The notes under the pieces were generated by a model. It was given only the letters and a program-made list of their open reading frames with translations. It did no database searches and was not told the origin of the DNA. A stretch of DNA of 64,000 nucleotides from CAZYFH01 sp965249175 (GTDB lineage: Bacteria; Acidobacteriota; Vicinamibacteria; Vicinamibacterales; UBA8438). Positions within the stretch are counted from its first letter, which is position 1, and every line of letters begins with the position of its first letter. Below, in pieces: positions 51,739 to 61,940 of this stretch. The stretch is taken from the NCBI GenBank assembly GCA_965249175.1, contig OZ252227.1:6076001-6140000 (forward strand), read 5' to 3'. The translations under genes and the position numbers were made by a program.

Positions 51739-54147
51739 ATGAACAATTGGTTGACCGATGGCCGCTACGCCCTGCGCGCGCTGGTGCGACAACCCTCGTT
51801 CACGCTGATCGCGCTCCTGACGCTGACGCTCGGCATCGGCGCCAACGCCGCCATCTTCAGCGTGGTCAAGGCCGTACTACTCAATCCCCTGCCGTATGAG
51901 GAGCCCGAGCGCGTCCTCGTGTTGTGGGAGGTCAACGTCGAGGGCAACCTCGAGCAGGTGTCGATCCCGACCTTTGACGACTGGCGGGCAGAGAGCCGCA
52001 GCGTGGACGCCATGGCCGCCTACCGGCAGGTCAATTACAGCTACGTCCGGGACGGCGATCCTCGCGACGTGGCCGGCGTGAAGGCGACACCCGAGCTGTT
52101 TGCCGTCCTCGCGGCCGAGGCCCGGCTGGGGCGCACGTTCGTGGCGGATGAGGCGGTGGTCGGTCGGGACCGTGTCGCGGTGCTCAGCCATGGCTTCTGG
52201 CAGCGGTCCCTGGGCGGTCGGGACGGCGTGCTCGGCGCGACGATCGACCTGGACCAGGAGCCCTACACCATCATCGGTGTCATGCCGCCGGGCTTCGAGT
52301 TTCCCACGAGCACCGACGTGGAGCTCTGGACGCCGTTGGCGTTCGACCCGAATGATCTTCATGGGCAGTCGCGTCGCGCGCGGTCCCTGCTCGTCGTCGC
52401 ACGTAGAGCGCCAGACACGACACCTGAGCAGACGCAGCAAGAGCTGACCGTGCTCGCGTCTCGCATCGCTGGCGAGTACCCGGATAGCAATGCCGGCTGG
52501 GGTGTGCGTGTCGTGGCGGCGCATGATCAACTCGTCAGTGCCGCCCGGCCCGCGTTGTTCGTCTTGATGGGCGCGGTCGCGTTCCTCCTCTTGCTTGTCT
52601 GCGTCAACATGGCCAACTTGCTGCTGGCGCGGATCTCCAGCCGCCGACGTGAGCTGGCGGTCCGGGGCGCGCTCGGCGGCGGTCGGTGGGCGCTCGCGCG
52701 GCCGATCCTGGCCGAGAGCCTCCTGCTCTCGCTCGCCGGTGGTGGACTCGGTCTGCTCGCCGCGGTGGGGGGGCTTCGCCTGCTCACCACGCTTCCCGAA
52801 GGTCGTCTCCCACGGACGGAGCAGATCACGTTGGATGGCGGCGTGTTGCTGTTCACTGCCGTCGTGTCCGTCGTCGTGGCGATCGGATTCGGACTGCTGC
52901 CGGCCCTGCAAGCCTCCCGGCTCGATCTCCGTGGCAATCTCACCGAGTCGACCAGCGCCACCGGGAGCGCCAGCGCACGACGCACGTTGAGCGCGCTCGT
53001 GGTGGCAGAAGTGGCACTCGCGCTGGTGCTGCTGGTCGGTGCGGGTCTGATGATCCGAAGCTTCACCACGCTCCTGCGGGTCGACCCCGGGTTCGACGCG
53101 ACCAACGTCGTGGCGGCGCAGGTGATCCTCCCGACGACGGCCTATCGCGAACGCCCACGCATCGCCCAGTTCTTCGAAGATGTCATCGCGCGGTTGAGCC
53201 GAGCACCCGGCGTCGAAGCGGCGTCGGCCGTCTCCGCGCTGCCGATGCAGACGGTTGCCGCCGCGGCGGCGCTGCCGTTCACGGTGGAGGGACGTGTGCC
53301 GCCCGACACCGAGGACCCGCGCGCCGACGTCCGAATGGTGGCGCCCGAGTATTTCGCGACGATGAAGATCCGCCTCCTCGAGGGCCGCGTGCTCGATGCG
53401 CGTGACACGCCGGACACCACGCGAACCGCGGTGATCAACGAGACGATGGCGCGCCGCTACTTCCCCGACCAGAGTCCGGTCGGCCGCGTCATCGATAACC
53501 CGCACGGTCGGAACGAGGTCGTCGGGGTGGTCGCCGACGTACGCAACCAGGGCCTCGACAGCGAGCCAAAGAAGCAGGTCTATCTCCCCCTGCGGCAGAA
53601 TCCGGTGCCAGGCATGTCGGTCATCGCGCGCACCGAGCGCGACCCGCTGTCGTTCGCCGCAACCTTGCAGCGCGAGATCTGGGCCGTCGACGCACAGCAG
53701 CCGATCTACGACCTCAGCACGATGGATCAGATCCTGGCGCGGGCCGTTTTTCTGCCTCGGTTGAGCACGACGCTGCTGATCGCGTTCGCGTCGGCGGCAT
53801 TGCTGTTGGCCGCGCTCGGCCTGTACGGCGTGCTGTCGTATTCCGTCACGCAGCGTACCCGGGAGCTCGGTCTCCGGATGGCGCTTGGCGCCAGCGCGCG
53901 TGAGACGCTCGCGCTGGTCACGCGCCACAGCCTGCTGCTCATCGTTGGCGGCGTCGGCGTCGGTCTGGTCGCCGCATCGCTGTTGGCGCGGTCGATGGTT
54001 GGCATTCTGTACGGGGTGAGCGCGTTCGATCTCACCGCGTTCGCGCTCGCGGCGCTGGTGCTCGTCGTTGCCGGCGTGTCGGCGAGTCTGATCCCGGCGC
54101 GCCGCGCCGTCCGCATAGACCCCATGATCGCGCTAAGGGAGCAGTAG
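51739..54147 (+). CDS. ADOP-type ABC permease without prefix domain
   Basis: 802 residues from ATG 51739, preceded by a GGGGGA site. It starts directly at the first membrane block (MNNWLTDGRYALRALVRQPS, LTLTLGIGANAAIFSVVKAV), lacking the ~80-residue prefix of the copy at 42914. Two MacB periplasmic domains alternate with FtsX blocks (AFLLLLVCVNMANLLLARIS; LLLAALGLYGVLSYSVTQRT), and it ends RRAVRIDPMIALREQ. Only 2 bases separate it from the quinoprotein gene, so the two are co-expressed. A TACAAT at 51680-51685 could be its -10 box. Confidence 0.95.
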   Translation: MNNWLTDGRYALRALVRQPSFTLIALLTLTLGIGANAAIFSVVKAVLLNPLPYEEPERVLVLWEVNVEGNLEQVSIPTFDDWRAESRSVDAMAAYRQVNYSYVRDGDPRDVAGVKATPELFAVLAAEARLGRTFVADEAVVGRDRVAVLSHGFWQRSLGGRDGVLGATIDLDQEPYTIIGVMPPGFEFPTSTDVELWTPLAFDPNDLHGQSRRARSLLVVARRAPDTTPEQTQQELTVLASRIAGEYPDSNAGWGVRVVAAHDQLVSAARPALFVLMGAVAFLLLLVCVNMANLLLARISSRRRELAVRGALGGGRWALARPILAESLLLSLAGGGLGLLAAVGGLRLLTTLPEGRLPRTEQITLDGGVLLFTAVVSVVVAIGFGLLPALQASRLDLRGNLTESTSATGSASARRTLSALVVAEVALALVLLVGAGLMIRSFTTLLRVDPGFDATNVVAAQVILPTTAYRERPRIAQFFEDVIARLSRAPGVEAASAVSALPMQTVAAAAALPFTVEGRVPPDTEDPRADVRMVAPEYFATMKIRLLEGRVLDARDTPDTTRTAVINETMARRYFPDQSPVGRVIDNPHGRNEVVGVVADVRNQGLDSEPKKQVYLPLRQNPVPGMSVIARTERDPLSFAATLQREIWAVDAQQPIYDLSTMDQILARAVFLPRLSTTLLIAFASAALLLAALGLYGVLSYSVTQRTRELGLRMALGASARETLALVTRHSLLLIVGGVGVGLVAASLLARSMVGILYGVSAFDLTAFALAALVLVVAGVSASLIPARRAVRIDPMIALREQ

Positions 54148-54149
54148 AT

Positions 54150-55892
54150 ATGCCACGACGTCTGCTGGTGTTCGTGATGCTCGCCCTGACGCTCGCGGCG
54201 GCGCCGGTGAGCGTGCACGGTCAATCAGCGGCGGAGTTCGTTCCGGTCACGGACGCGATGCTTCAGGACCCGGCGCCTGGCGACTGGCTGATGTGGCGCC
54301 GCACCCTCGATGGCTGGGGCTACAGCCCGCTCGACCAGATCGACCGCGACAGCGTGTCCGACCTGCAACTGGTGTGGACGCGCGCCCTGGCGTCGGGCAG
54401 CCAGCAAGGGACGCCATTGGCCTACAACGGCACCCTGTACATGCCGAACCCGAACGAGCGGGTGCAGGCCATCGACGCCGTTACAGGCGATCTCCTGTGG
54501 GATCACCGGCGCGACATTCCCGACGACGTGGCGGCGGTGATGGGCGGCCTGACGGAAAACAATCGAAACGTCGCGATCTACGGCCGACTCATCATCGACA
54601 CGAGCAACGACGACTACGTGTTCGCGCTCGACGCGACCACGGGCGAGCAGGCGTGGGAGACGCAGATCTTCGACTACCAGGTCCACCCGGCCCGGCATTC
54701 GTCCGGTCCGATCATCGCCAACGGCAAGATCATCTCCGGGCGGAGCTGCCGGCCACGAGCGGGGCCGGTCTCGTGCGTCATCGTTGCGCACGATGCCACG
54801 ACTGGCGCCGAGCTGTGGCGCACCAGTCTGGTGCCGGCGCCGGGTGAGCCAGGCGACGAGACGTGGGGCGGCGTGCCGTTCGAGGAGCGGATGCATGTGG
54901 GATCGTGGATGGTCCCCAGCTACGATCCAGAGTTGGACCTCGTCTTTGTCGGGACGTCGGTCACCTCGCCGGCGCCGAAGTTCATGCTCGGTGGCATCGA
55001 GAACCGGCATCTCTACCACAACTCGACGCTCGCCCTCGACGGTGACACCGGTGAGATCCGCTGGTACTACCAGCACCTCAACGACCACTGGGATCTCGAC
55101 CATCCCTATGAGCGGCTGCTCGTCGACACGGTCGTGGCCCCGGATGCCAGCGCGGTGTCGTGGATCAACCCCCGGATCCGACCGGGCGAGGTCCGCCGGG
55201 TCATCACCGGCATCCCCGGCAAGACCGGTGTGGTCTACACGCTGGACCGCCAGACCGGCGAGTTTCTCTGGGCCACGCCGACGGTCGCCCAGAACGTCAT
55301 CACCGATATCGATGGTGCGACCGGCGCCGTCACGGAGAACGCGGAGGTCGTCTTCACTGGTCTCGGCCAAGAGGTACTGTCGTGTCCTTCCTGGACCGGC
55401 GGAAAGAACTGGCCGGCCGGCGCCTACAGTCCGCTGAACAACACGATGTACTTTCCGCTTCAGAACCGCTGTGCGCGAGTGCTGTCGACCATGGAGGGCG
55501 GGCTCGCCATCTATCGGCTGGCCGCTCGAATGCAGTTGACACCGGGGACCGACCAGCTCGGCACCGTGCGCGGGATCTCAGCCGAGACGGGTCAGACGAC
55601 GTGGCTCCACGAGCAACGAGCCGCGACCCACTCCTTGCTCACGACCGGCGGGGGACTGCTGTTCGGCGGCGACGGCAACGGTCGGTTCCGGGCCTTCGAC
55701 CAGGACACCGGTGAGGTCCTCTGGGAGATCAACCTCGGCTCGCCGGTCACCGGCTACCCGATCACCTACGCGGTCGACGGGCGGCAGTACGTGGTGGCGA
55801 GCACCGGCATTGCGGTCGACGGGCTGACGCCCGAGCTCCGCCCGAGCACCGGTAACAACCTGTTCGTGTTTGCCCTGCCCGACCGAGACTGA
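54150..55892 (+). CDS. PQQ-dependent dehydrogenase-type beta-propeller protein
   Basis: 580 residues. A signal peptide (MPRRLLVFVMLALTLAAAPV) is followed by a quinoprotein propeller beginning WLMWRRTLDGWGYSPLDQID, with blades GDLLWDHRRD, GEQAWETQIFD, GEIRWYYQHLNDHWDLDHPY and GGGLLFGGDGNGRFRAFDQD. The Asp-rich DHWDLDHP segment occupies the place of the catalytic Asp region. No cytochrome c domain is fused. It follows the ADOP gene by 2 bases and is only distantly like the quinoprotein at 45664. It is likely a periplasmic alcohol or sugar dehydrogenase. Confidence 0.86.
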   Translation: MPRRLLVFVMLALTLAAAPVSVHGQSAAEFVPVTDAMLQDPAPGDWLMWRRTLDGWGYSPLDQIDRDSVSDLQLVWTRALASGSQQGTPLAYNGTLYMPNPNERVQAIDAVTGDLLWDHRRDIPDDVAAVMGGLTENNRNVAIYGRLIIDTSNDDYVFALDATTGEQAWETQIFDYQVHPARHSSGPIIANGKIISGRSCRPRAGPVSCVIVAHDATTGAELWRTSLVPAPGEPGDETWGGVPFEERMHVGSWMVPSYDPELDLVFVGTSVTSPAPKFMLGGIENRHLYHNSTLALDGDTGEIRWYYQHLNDHWDLDHPYERLLVDTVVAPDASAVSWINPRIRPGEVRRVITGIPGKTGVVYTLDRQTGEFLWATPTVAQNVITDIDGATGAVTENAEVVFTGLGQEVLSCPSWTGGKNWPAGAYSPLNNTMYFPLQNRCARVLSTMEGGLAIYRLAARMQLTPGTDQLGTVRGISAETGQTTWLHEQRAATHSLLTTGGGLLFGGDGNGRFRAFDQDTGEVLWEINLGSPVTGYPITYAVDGRQYVVASTGIAVDGLTPELRPSTGNNLFVFALPDRD

Positions 55893-55909
55893 CAAGACCC
55901 GCGCGTGGC

Positions 55910-57167
55910 TCAGCGGTCGTCTCGATACACGCGTCCGCCCTTCATCACGAAGTGGATGGACTTGAGTGCGTCGATGTGCTCCAGCGGGTTGTTCGCGGTC
56001 GCGACGATATCGGCCGCGAGGCCCGGTGCCAGACGGCCGCGCTGATCGGCAATCTTCATGAGTCGGGCGGCGTTGGTCGTCATCGCCTGCAGGATCGCGT
56101 GTGGCGGGATGCCGGCCTCGACCCAGACATCCAGGTAGTCGAGCATCATCTCGGCGCGCGTCCGGTCGGGCGGGCTGATGATCACATCGGTGCCAAACGC
56201 CATCGTGACCCCGACGTCGTATGCGCGTTTCAGCCGGTCGTGGGCGGACGCGGCGACGGCGGCCAACGCGTCGGCGGCCCTCCACCGGGCCGAACATCTT
56301 GAAGTGCTCTGTGGGGAAGTCGGTGCCGACGAGCACCGTGCCGTGCGCCTTCATCAGGCGTAACACGTCATTGCTCAGCGCGAACCCGTGTTCGATCGAG
56401 TCGGCCCCGCCCAGGATGACGTTTCGCGCCGGCTCGTCGTTCGTGACGTGGACCGCGACCGTGACGCCGGCGCGATGGGCCTCATCGACCGCCGCCCGGA
56501 TATCGTCCACCGAGTAGTAGTACCGCTGATCGTCGGAGACGAGCTTGATCGTGTTGGCGCCGTAGTAGAGGTTTTGCCGGACCGCCTTCCGGATCTCATC
56601 CGGCGTGTCGGCATCGATGTATTCGAACTGCCAGAACGGCCCGATTTCCTGCGGCATGCCCTGGCTCTGCCCACCGAGCGGCGCGATGATCTTGCCGGCG
56701 GTCAGCATCGTCGGACCGTCGATGAAGCCGCGGTCGATGGCGGTCATGAGCGCCGTCCCCGCGTAGTCGGCGTCGTTGCCGATGTTCTTGACCGTCGTGA
56801 ACCCCGCGTCCAGAATCACCCGCGCGTTCCGCGCGCCGCGCAGCGCTCGAAGCGCAGTGCGCTCACGCAGCCACTGCACGTCCGGTCCCTCCCCGTGTGG
56901 TGGCTCCGCGGTCGTCAAACGGACGTGCGCGTCCATCAGACCCGGGAGGACCCATGAATCGGCCAGGTCGACGACATTCGCACCGTCGGGCACCTCGACA
57001 TCGGTACCGACCGCCGTGATCCGGCCGTGCTCGACGAGGATGATCTGGTTGGCCGTGCTGGTGCCCGCGTCCGGGTCGATCAGGTGACCCACTCTGAGGG
57101 CCACGGTTTGGGCGTGGAGGGGACCCGCCGTGAGCAGGACCAACGCGACGAGGCGACCGACGGTCAT
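55910..57167 (-). pseudogene. Secreted amidohydrolase, frameshifted
   Basis: Starts MTVGRLVALVLLTAGPLHAQ (signal peptide) and shows the amidohydrolase pattern VVDLADSWVLPGLMDAHVRL, VTVAVHVTNDEPARN and GADSIEHGFALS. After TDFPTEHFKMFGPVE the frame is lost near 56283, where GAGGGCC has one G too many. The other frame continues ADALAAVAASAHDRLKRAYD, TMAFGTDVIIS and the C-terminal GRLAPGLAADIVATANNPLE. Length modulo 3 fits one inserted base. Note HVRL in place of the usual H-x-H metal motif, so the first metal ligand pair is incomplete. It overlaps nothing and lies just downstream of a second amidohydrolase gene. Confidence 0.82.
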
Positions 57168-57247
57168 GACGGCGTGACGCAGGGCGGCACCCCACACGCT
57201 CTCGGCATGCCGGGAAGCGGGTGTCACGGGAGCCGGATCAATGGGGG

Positions 57248-58552
57248 TCAGTCCGCCTCGCTGCCGGGGACAAGGTTGCCGGCCACCCACACCGATTCGA
57301 TCGATCGGCTGTTGCTGATGTCGTCGGCCGGATTCGCCCCGTAGACGACGAAGTCGGCCTGTTTGCCGGCGGCCAGGGTTCCGACGTCCTCGAGATCCAG
57401 ACAGGCGGCCGCGTCACCTGTCGCCGCGACGATGGTCTGCATCGGCGTCAGGCCGGAGTCGACCATCAAATCGAGCTCGCCGTGCTCGAAATAGCCCTGG
57501 AACCGCCCGGCGGGGCCGGTGTCTGTGCCCATCGCGATCCGCACACCCGCATCCGAGAGCATCTTGAGGTTGCGCTTGGCGGTGTCGAGCTGGGCTTTGT
57601 AGGTCTGTGCGCTCTGGCGATTGCGGATGCCTTCCTGATAGTCCGGGTCCTCGAGCGCCGCGAGCACCGCGGGATCCGCGTCCTTCAAGAAGAACGGATC
57701 GTCGAACCACTCGGGGCGCTCCTCGTACACATAGGTGGACACCTCGCGCATCAGTGTCGGGCACACACAGACGTCGTTCTCCGTGAGCAGGCCAATCAGC
57801 TCGTCGTCCACGTCGACATCGCGCACGCTGTGGGCGATGAAATCGGCGCCGGCATTGAGGAGCCCTTTGGCGTCCTCGAGATAGTAGAGATGCGCGGTCA
57901 GCTTCAGACCGCGCGCGTGCGCCGTCTCGATGACGGCCTGGTAGATGTCGGGCGGCATCTTGTCGGTGGTACCGAGGTTGTCGTCGACCCGGATCTTGAT
58001 GAAGTCGACGTTCATGTCGGCCGCGGCATTGACCCGTTCGACCGCCTGCTCCGGCGAGTCGGCGGTGATGACCGGACCGGCAATCCGCAGACGCGCATGG
58101 GCCAGATCGGCCCCTTCGCGGTCGCGCACCACGATGCCCTCGGCGCGGTCGCCGCCGAGGCTGACGACGGTCGTGACCCCGTACCGCGCGTAGAGACCGA
58201 GTTGATACGCGACGTGGGCCTCGGTGTAGTAGCTCGGATCGGTCTCCAGGCCGCGGACATTGTTGACGTGCCCATGCGCGTTAATCAGACCGGGGGTGAT
58301 GGTCTTGCCGGTCAGGTCGATGTTCATGGCGTCCGGTGGCACCGAGACCGTGTCGCTCGACCCCACCGCTTCAATGCGGCCATCACGGACGACCATCGTC
58401 CCGCCTTCGATGGTGTCACCGTCACCGACGATCATTCGCGCCCCGGTGAACGCCCTCAGCCCGGGCGTCGGCTCCACAGGCTCCGGCTCCGGTGCGCCGC
58501 AGGCCACCATCGTCACCGTGCCCAGCCCGAGAACGAACAGCTGCTTCCTCAT
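57248..58552 (-). CDS. Amidohydrolase-family lipoprotein
   Basis: 434 residues. The N-terminus (LGLGTVTMVACGAPEPEPVE) has a lipobox-like cysteine, so the protein is probably a lipoprotein. The catalytic motif is PGLINAHGHVNN (H-x-H). Other ligands lie in LKLTAHLYYL, FIAHSVRDVD and the Asp in RIAMGTDTGPAG, and the C-terminus has GTLAAGKQADFVVYGANP. These features fit metal-dependent amidohydrolases of the imidazolonepropionase/prolidase-like group. The substrate is unknown. An AGGAGAAG site precedes the ATG. It is transcribed with the UPF0182 gene, 14 bases upstream. Confidence 0.9.
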   Translation of the reverse strand: MRKQLFVLGLGTVTMVACGAPEPEPVEPTPGLRAFTGARMIVGDGDTIEGGTMVVRDGRIEAVGSSDTVSVPPDAMNIDLTGKTITPGLINAHGHVNNVRGLETDPSYYTEAHVAYQLGLYARYGVTTVVSLGGDRAEGIVVRDREGADLAHARLRIAGPVITADSPEQAVERVNAAADMNVDFIKIRVDDNLGTTDKMPPDIYQAVIETAHARGLKLTAHLYYLEDAKGLLNAGADFIAHSVRDVDVDDELIGLLTENDVCVCPTLMREVSTYVYEERPEWFDDPFFLKDADPAVLAALEDPDYQEGIRNRQSAQTYKAQLDTAKRNLKMLSDAGVRIAMGTDTGPAGRFQGYFEHGELDLMVDSGLTPMQTIVAATGDAAACLDLEDVGTLAAGKQADFVVYGANPADDISNSRSIESVWVAGNLVPGSEAD

Positions 58553-58566
58553 CGCTTCTCCTGCCT

Positions 58567-61290
58567 TCAGTCCTGGCCGCCGCCACTGTCCTGCATTTCC
58601 TGCAGCACATCACCCAGTCGTTCGATTTCCTCGCCGTAGAGCGACCAGTCGCCGTCGCGTTGCGCCCGGAGCGCCCGCGCGTAATGGTCTTGCGCCCGGC
58701 CGGCGAGTGTGCCGGGCGCCGCGTCCCCAGATGCAAGCGTCGCCGGCGCGGGGTCCTCTGTCGTCGGAGAGACATTGGCCACCAGCGTCGTCACCGGTGA
58801 CGCAGGTCGGTTGCGTCCACCGCCGAACAAACGGTCGAGCGCCAGGTCGAGTGTCGCCTCCATGACGATCTGGTTCTGATACGCCACGACGACCTGTTTC
58901 AGCTCGGGGATGCGTCCGCCGGACGCACGGAGATACAGGGGTCGAATATAGAGGAGCGCTTCCTCGATTGGGATGACCAGGAGCGTTCCCTGAATGACCT
59001 CGGATCCCTGCTGATTCCACAACGTGAGCTGCGGCGAGATGTCCTGATCCTGATTGATCCGGGCGACGATCTGCGACGGGCCAAAGATCACTTTCTGCTT
59101 CGGAAACTGAAAGACGAGCATCTTGCCGTAGTTGTCGCCGTCGCTGCGTGCGACCATCCACGCCGCCATGTTGGCTTTGCCCAGCGGCGTGAACGGCAGC
59201 ATCTGGATGAACTCGGCCGAGGCTTCACCCGGCAGGCGCATGATCGTGTAGTACGGCTCCATCTGCTCGTTGTCGATGACCGGTACCTCCCACTCGTCCT
59301 CCTTGTTGTAGAAGACGCTGGGGTTGGTCATATGAAAGGTCTGGTACACCGCTGTTTGCAGCGAGAAGATGTCTTCCGGATACCGCACGTGTGCCCTGAG
59401 CGTCTCGGGCATCGTCTCGAGCGGTTGCAACAGGTCGGGGAAGATCTTACCGAGCGTGATGCCGAGGGGGTCATCCGGCTCGGCCAGATAGAAGGTCGTG
59501 GTCCCGTTGTACGCGTCGATGACGACCTTCACCGAGTTGCGGATGTAGTTGACGCCGGGCGCGAACGGCGTCGAATACGGGTAATGGTCGGTGGTGGTGT
59601 AGGCGTCACGCATCCAGTAGAGCCGGCCGTCGGCGATCACGAGGTAGGGGTCAGCGTCGAATCGCAGGAACGGCGCGATCGTGGTGACCCGGTCCGTGAT
59701 GTTGCGGTGGTAGATCACACGACTGGCCCCGGAGACCGGACCGCTCACGAGGAGCTCGTAGGAGCCGAACCGCAGGCTGAACAAGAGACGCCGGAACAGG
59801 TTCCCGATCTGGATGCCGCCCGTCCCGTCATACCGCGTCTGGACGTTGTCCTCGCCCTCCGGGTAGTGGAACTCGTCGGTCTCGGTGTTGACGACTACGT
59901 AGTCGTTCGACAGCTCGCCGAAATAGATGCTCGGTTCGTCGACCGCGAGGTCGGTCTCGGAGCGGGGTGGTAAATCCTGGATGAACAGGACCGGCAGGCC
60001 CTCTTCCGTGACCTGGTTGACCGGACCGAGGGCGACGCCGAACCCGTGCGTGTACTGCAGGCGCTCGTTCACCCACGACCGGTTCGGGAGGCTGTCGGAG
60101 TTCAGCTCGCGGCCCGAGAGCATCGTCTGTCGATACTCGCCATCGACCACATACCGATCGTTGTCGACTGAGGCAAACTCGTAATACGTGCGAATCTCCT
60201 GGATCTGGGCGAAGGTATCGAGCAGCGGCAGGTGGTCCCACAGGCGGACGTTGTTGATCGTCTCGGCGTTGTTTTCGATGTCGCTCAGCGTCAAGAGGGC
60301 ATCGCCCGAGACCTGCCGCTCCTCCACGTCGTCGAGGTCGAACGCCTGCCGCGTCGCGGCAATGTTGTGGACGAGATACGGCGCTTCCCGCTGCTGCTCG
60401 TCGGGCGTCACGACGAGCTGCTGCAGCAGCACGGCGACGGCGCCGCCGCCAACCCATGCGATGAGGTAGCCGCCGACACCGACGGCGATTGGCCAGTTCG
60501 TCTTGGAGAACGCCGCGTACGCCGAGGCGCCGGCAGCCAGGGCGCAGACGACCATCAGCACGCGGAAGATCGGAAGCCGCGCCACGACGTCGACATACGA
60601 CGCGCCGTGGACAATGCCCGCCGGGGTGAGGAGCATGCGCGGCATGTCGAGATACGCGCCCCAGGCCAGCAGCAGGAAGACCGTGGAGCCGAGCAGCAGC
60701 AGATGCTGGCGCGCGCGAGGACCGACGCTCAGCCCGTCAGGTCCGAGGCTGACCTGGCTCGAGACGACGTACGCCGCCGTCGAGCCGATGAACGCCAGTA
60801 CGACGAGGGCCAGACACGCGAAGCGCACGGCGTCGAGGAAGGGGAGCGTGAAGATATAGAACCCCGCGTCGCGCCCGAAGAGCGGGTCCGCTTCCCCGAA
60901 CGGCGTTGCCTCGAGAAAGCGCAAGACCGTCATCCACTGACTCGAGCCGATCCCGCCGAGGAAGAGCGCGAGCAGCCCGGCCACCGCAACGGCCAGCAGA
61001 CCGAGATGCCGCCGCTCGAGCACGATCGGCTGCAGATCGCCGCCCCCCGGAAAGACCACATACGGCCTATTGGGACCGCGCACGGCCACGCGAAAATTGC
61101 CCAACAGAAAGAGAAACGCCGGCACGAACACCGCGAGCCCGACCAAGCCTCTCGTGGCGAGACTCTTGAGGAACACGCTCTGATACCCGGTCTCACCAAA
61201 CCAGAGCCACTCCGTATACAGCCGTGCAAACCCCGGGAGACCAACGACCAGGAGCAGGACGATCAGGGCGAACGCGAATCTAGTGAACAT
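58567..61290 (-). CDS. UPF0182 family membrane protein
   Basis: 907 residues from ATG 61290 (MFTRFAFALIVLLLVVGLPG), preceded by GAGG; ATG-like start at 61308 is less likely. About seven membrane spans occupy the first 300 residues (for example GLLAVAVAGLLALFLGGIG and LLGSTVFLLLAWGAYLDMPR). A large periplasmic domain follows, with the family pattern DNDRYVVDGEYRQTMLSGRE, NYIRNSVKVVIDAYNGTTTF and PLGKANMAAWMVARSDG. The C-terminus is an Asp/Glu-rich helix. UPF0182 has no proven function; members are suggested to act in membrane or envelope processes. Confidence 0.93.
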   Translation of the reverse strand: MFTRFAFALIVLLLVVGLPGFARLYTEWLWFGETGYQSVFLKSLATRGLVGLAVFVPAFLFLLGNFRVAVRGPNRPYVVFPGGGDLQPIVLERRHLGLLAVAVAGLLALFLGGIGSSQWMTVLRFLEATPFGEADPLFGRDAGFYIFTLPFLDAVRFACLALVVLAFIGSTAAYVVSSQVSLGPDGLSVGPRARQHLLLLGSTVFLLLAWGAYLDMPRMLLTPAGIVHGASYVDVVARLPIFRVLMVVCALAAGASAYAAFSKTNWPIAVGVGGYLIAWVGGGAVAVLLQQLVVTPDEQQREAPYLVHNIAATRQAFDLDDVEERQVSGDALLTLSDIENNAETINNVRLWDHLPLLDTFAQIQEIRTYYEFASVDNDRYVVDGEYRQTMLSGRELNSDSLPNRSWVNERLQYTHGFGVALGPVNQVTEEGLPVLFIQDLPPRSETDLAVDEPSIYFGELSNDYVVVNTETDEFHYPEGEDNVQTRYDGTGGIQIGNLFRRLLFSLRFGSYELLVSGPVSGASRVIYHRNITDRVTTIAPFLRFDADPYLVIADGRLYWMRDAYTTTDHYPYSTPFAPGVNYIRNSVKVVIDAYNGTTTFYLAEPDDPLGITLGKIFPDLLQPLETMPETLRAHVRYPEDIFSLQTAVYQTFHMTNPSVFYNKEDEWEVPVIDNEQMEPYYTIMRLPGEASAEFIQMLPFTPLGKANMAAWMVARSDGDNYGKMLVFQFPKQKVIFGPSQIVARINQDQDISPQLTLWNQQGSEVIQGTLLVIPIEEALLYIRPLYLRASGGRIPELKQVVVAYQNQIVMEATLDLALDRLFGGGRNRPASPVTTLVANVSPTTEDPAPATLASGDAAPGTLAGRAQDHYARALRAQRDGDWSLYGEEIERLGDVLQEMQDSGGGQD

Positions 61291-61476
61291 GGGCTTGCCT
61301 CGCTGCACGAGCGGCTGGACCGCGTCCGGCGGCGCGGCGGCCCCGACCGGGCCTGTGCACCTCGAAGGTTATGTGAGCCTGTTGACTCTGTGCAACCTCC
61401 GATTGTGTCGCAGCGGCGCGCCGGCACCACGGACTCCTAGGGCTGGTAGACTCTTGGCCTTGCGGAAGGAGCCCCA

Positions 61477-61938
61477 ATGTCCCTCGCCGTCGGCGACGCC
61501 GCCCCCGATTTCGAGCTGAACAGCCACCTCGGTGGCACGGTCAGGCTCTCGAGCTTCCGGGGCAACACGAACGTGGTTGTCGCGTTCCATCCGCTGGCGT
61601 GGACGCCAGTCTGTGCCAATCAGATGACGGCCTACGAGACGGAGCGGGACTGGTTCGCCGAGCACGACACCCGCATCCTCGGTGTCAGCGTCGACGCCGT
61701 GCCGGCCAAGGTCGAGTGGGCAAAGAGCCTCGGTGGCATCTCGTACGACTTGCTGAGCGATTTCCATCCACATGGCGCCGTGGCCGAGGCGTTCGGCGTG
61801 GCGCGTGAGGGTGGGATCTCGGAGCGGGCGATCTTCGTCGTCGACAAGGCCGGGACCATCGTGTTCGCCAAGGTCTACGATCTCCCGACCCTGCCGGACA
61901 ACGCGGAAGTCCGCCAGGCAATCGAGCGGCTTGGGTGA
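61477..61938 (+). CDS. Peroxiredoxin of the AhpC/TSA family, apparently 1-Cys
   Basis: 153 residues. GDAAPDFELNSHLGGTVRLS and the active site FHPLAWTPVCANQM place the peroxidatic Cys in a P-x-x-x-T-P-x-C context. LGVSVDAVPAKVEWAKSLGG and RAIFVVDKAGTIVFAKVYDL are typical of the fold. No second Cys is present, so reduction must use an external thiol. A GGAAGGAG site precedes ATG 61477. It detoxifies peroxides in the cytoplasm. It ends at a three-hairpin region shared with the convergent permease genes. Confidence 0.93.
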   Translation: MSLAVGDAAPDFELNSHLGGTVRLSSFRGNTNVVVAFHPLAWTPVCANQMTAYETERDWFAEHDTRILGVSVDAVPAKVEWAKSLGGISYDLLSDFHPHGAVAEAFGVAREGGISERAIFVVDKAGTIVFAKVYDLPTLPDNAEVRQAIERLG

Positions 61939-61940
61939 CA

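Noticed and set aside
51877..53928. 683-codon open frame antisense to the second ADOP gene
   Set aside because: Mirror frame of a GC-rich gene; composition is Arg/Asp/His-rich with no domain or start signal.
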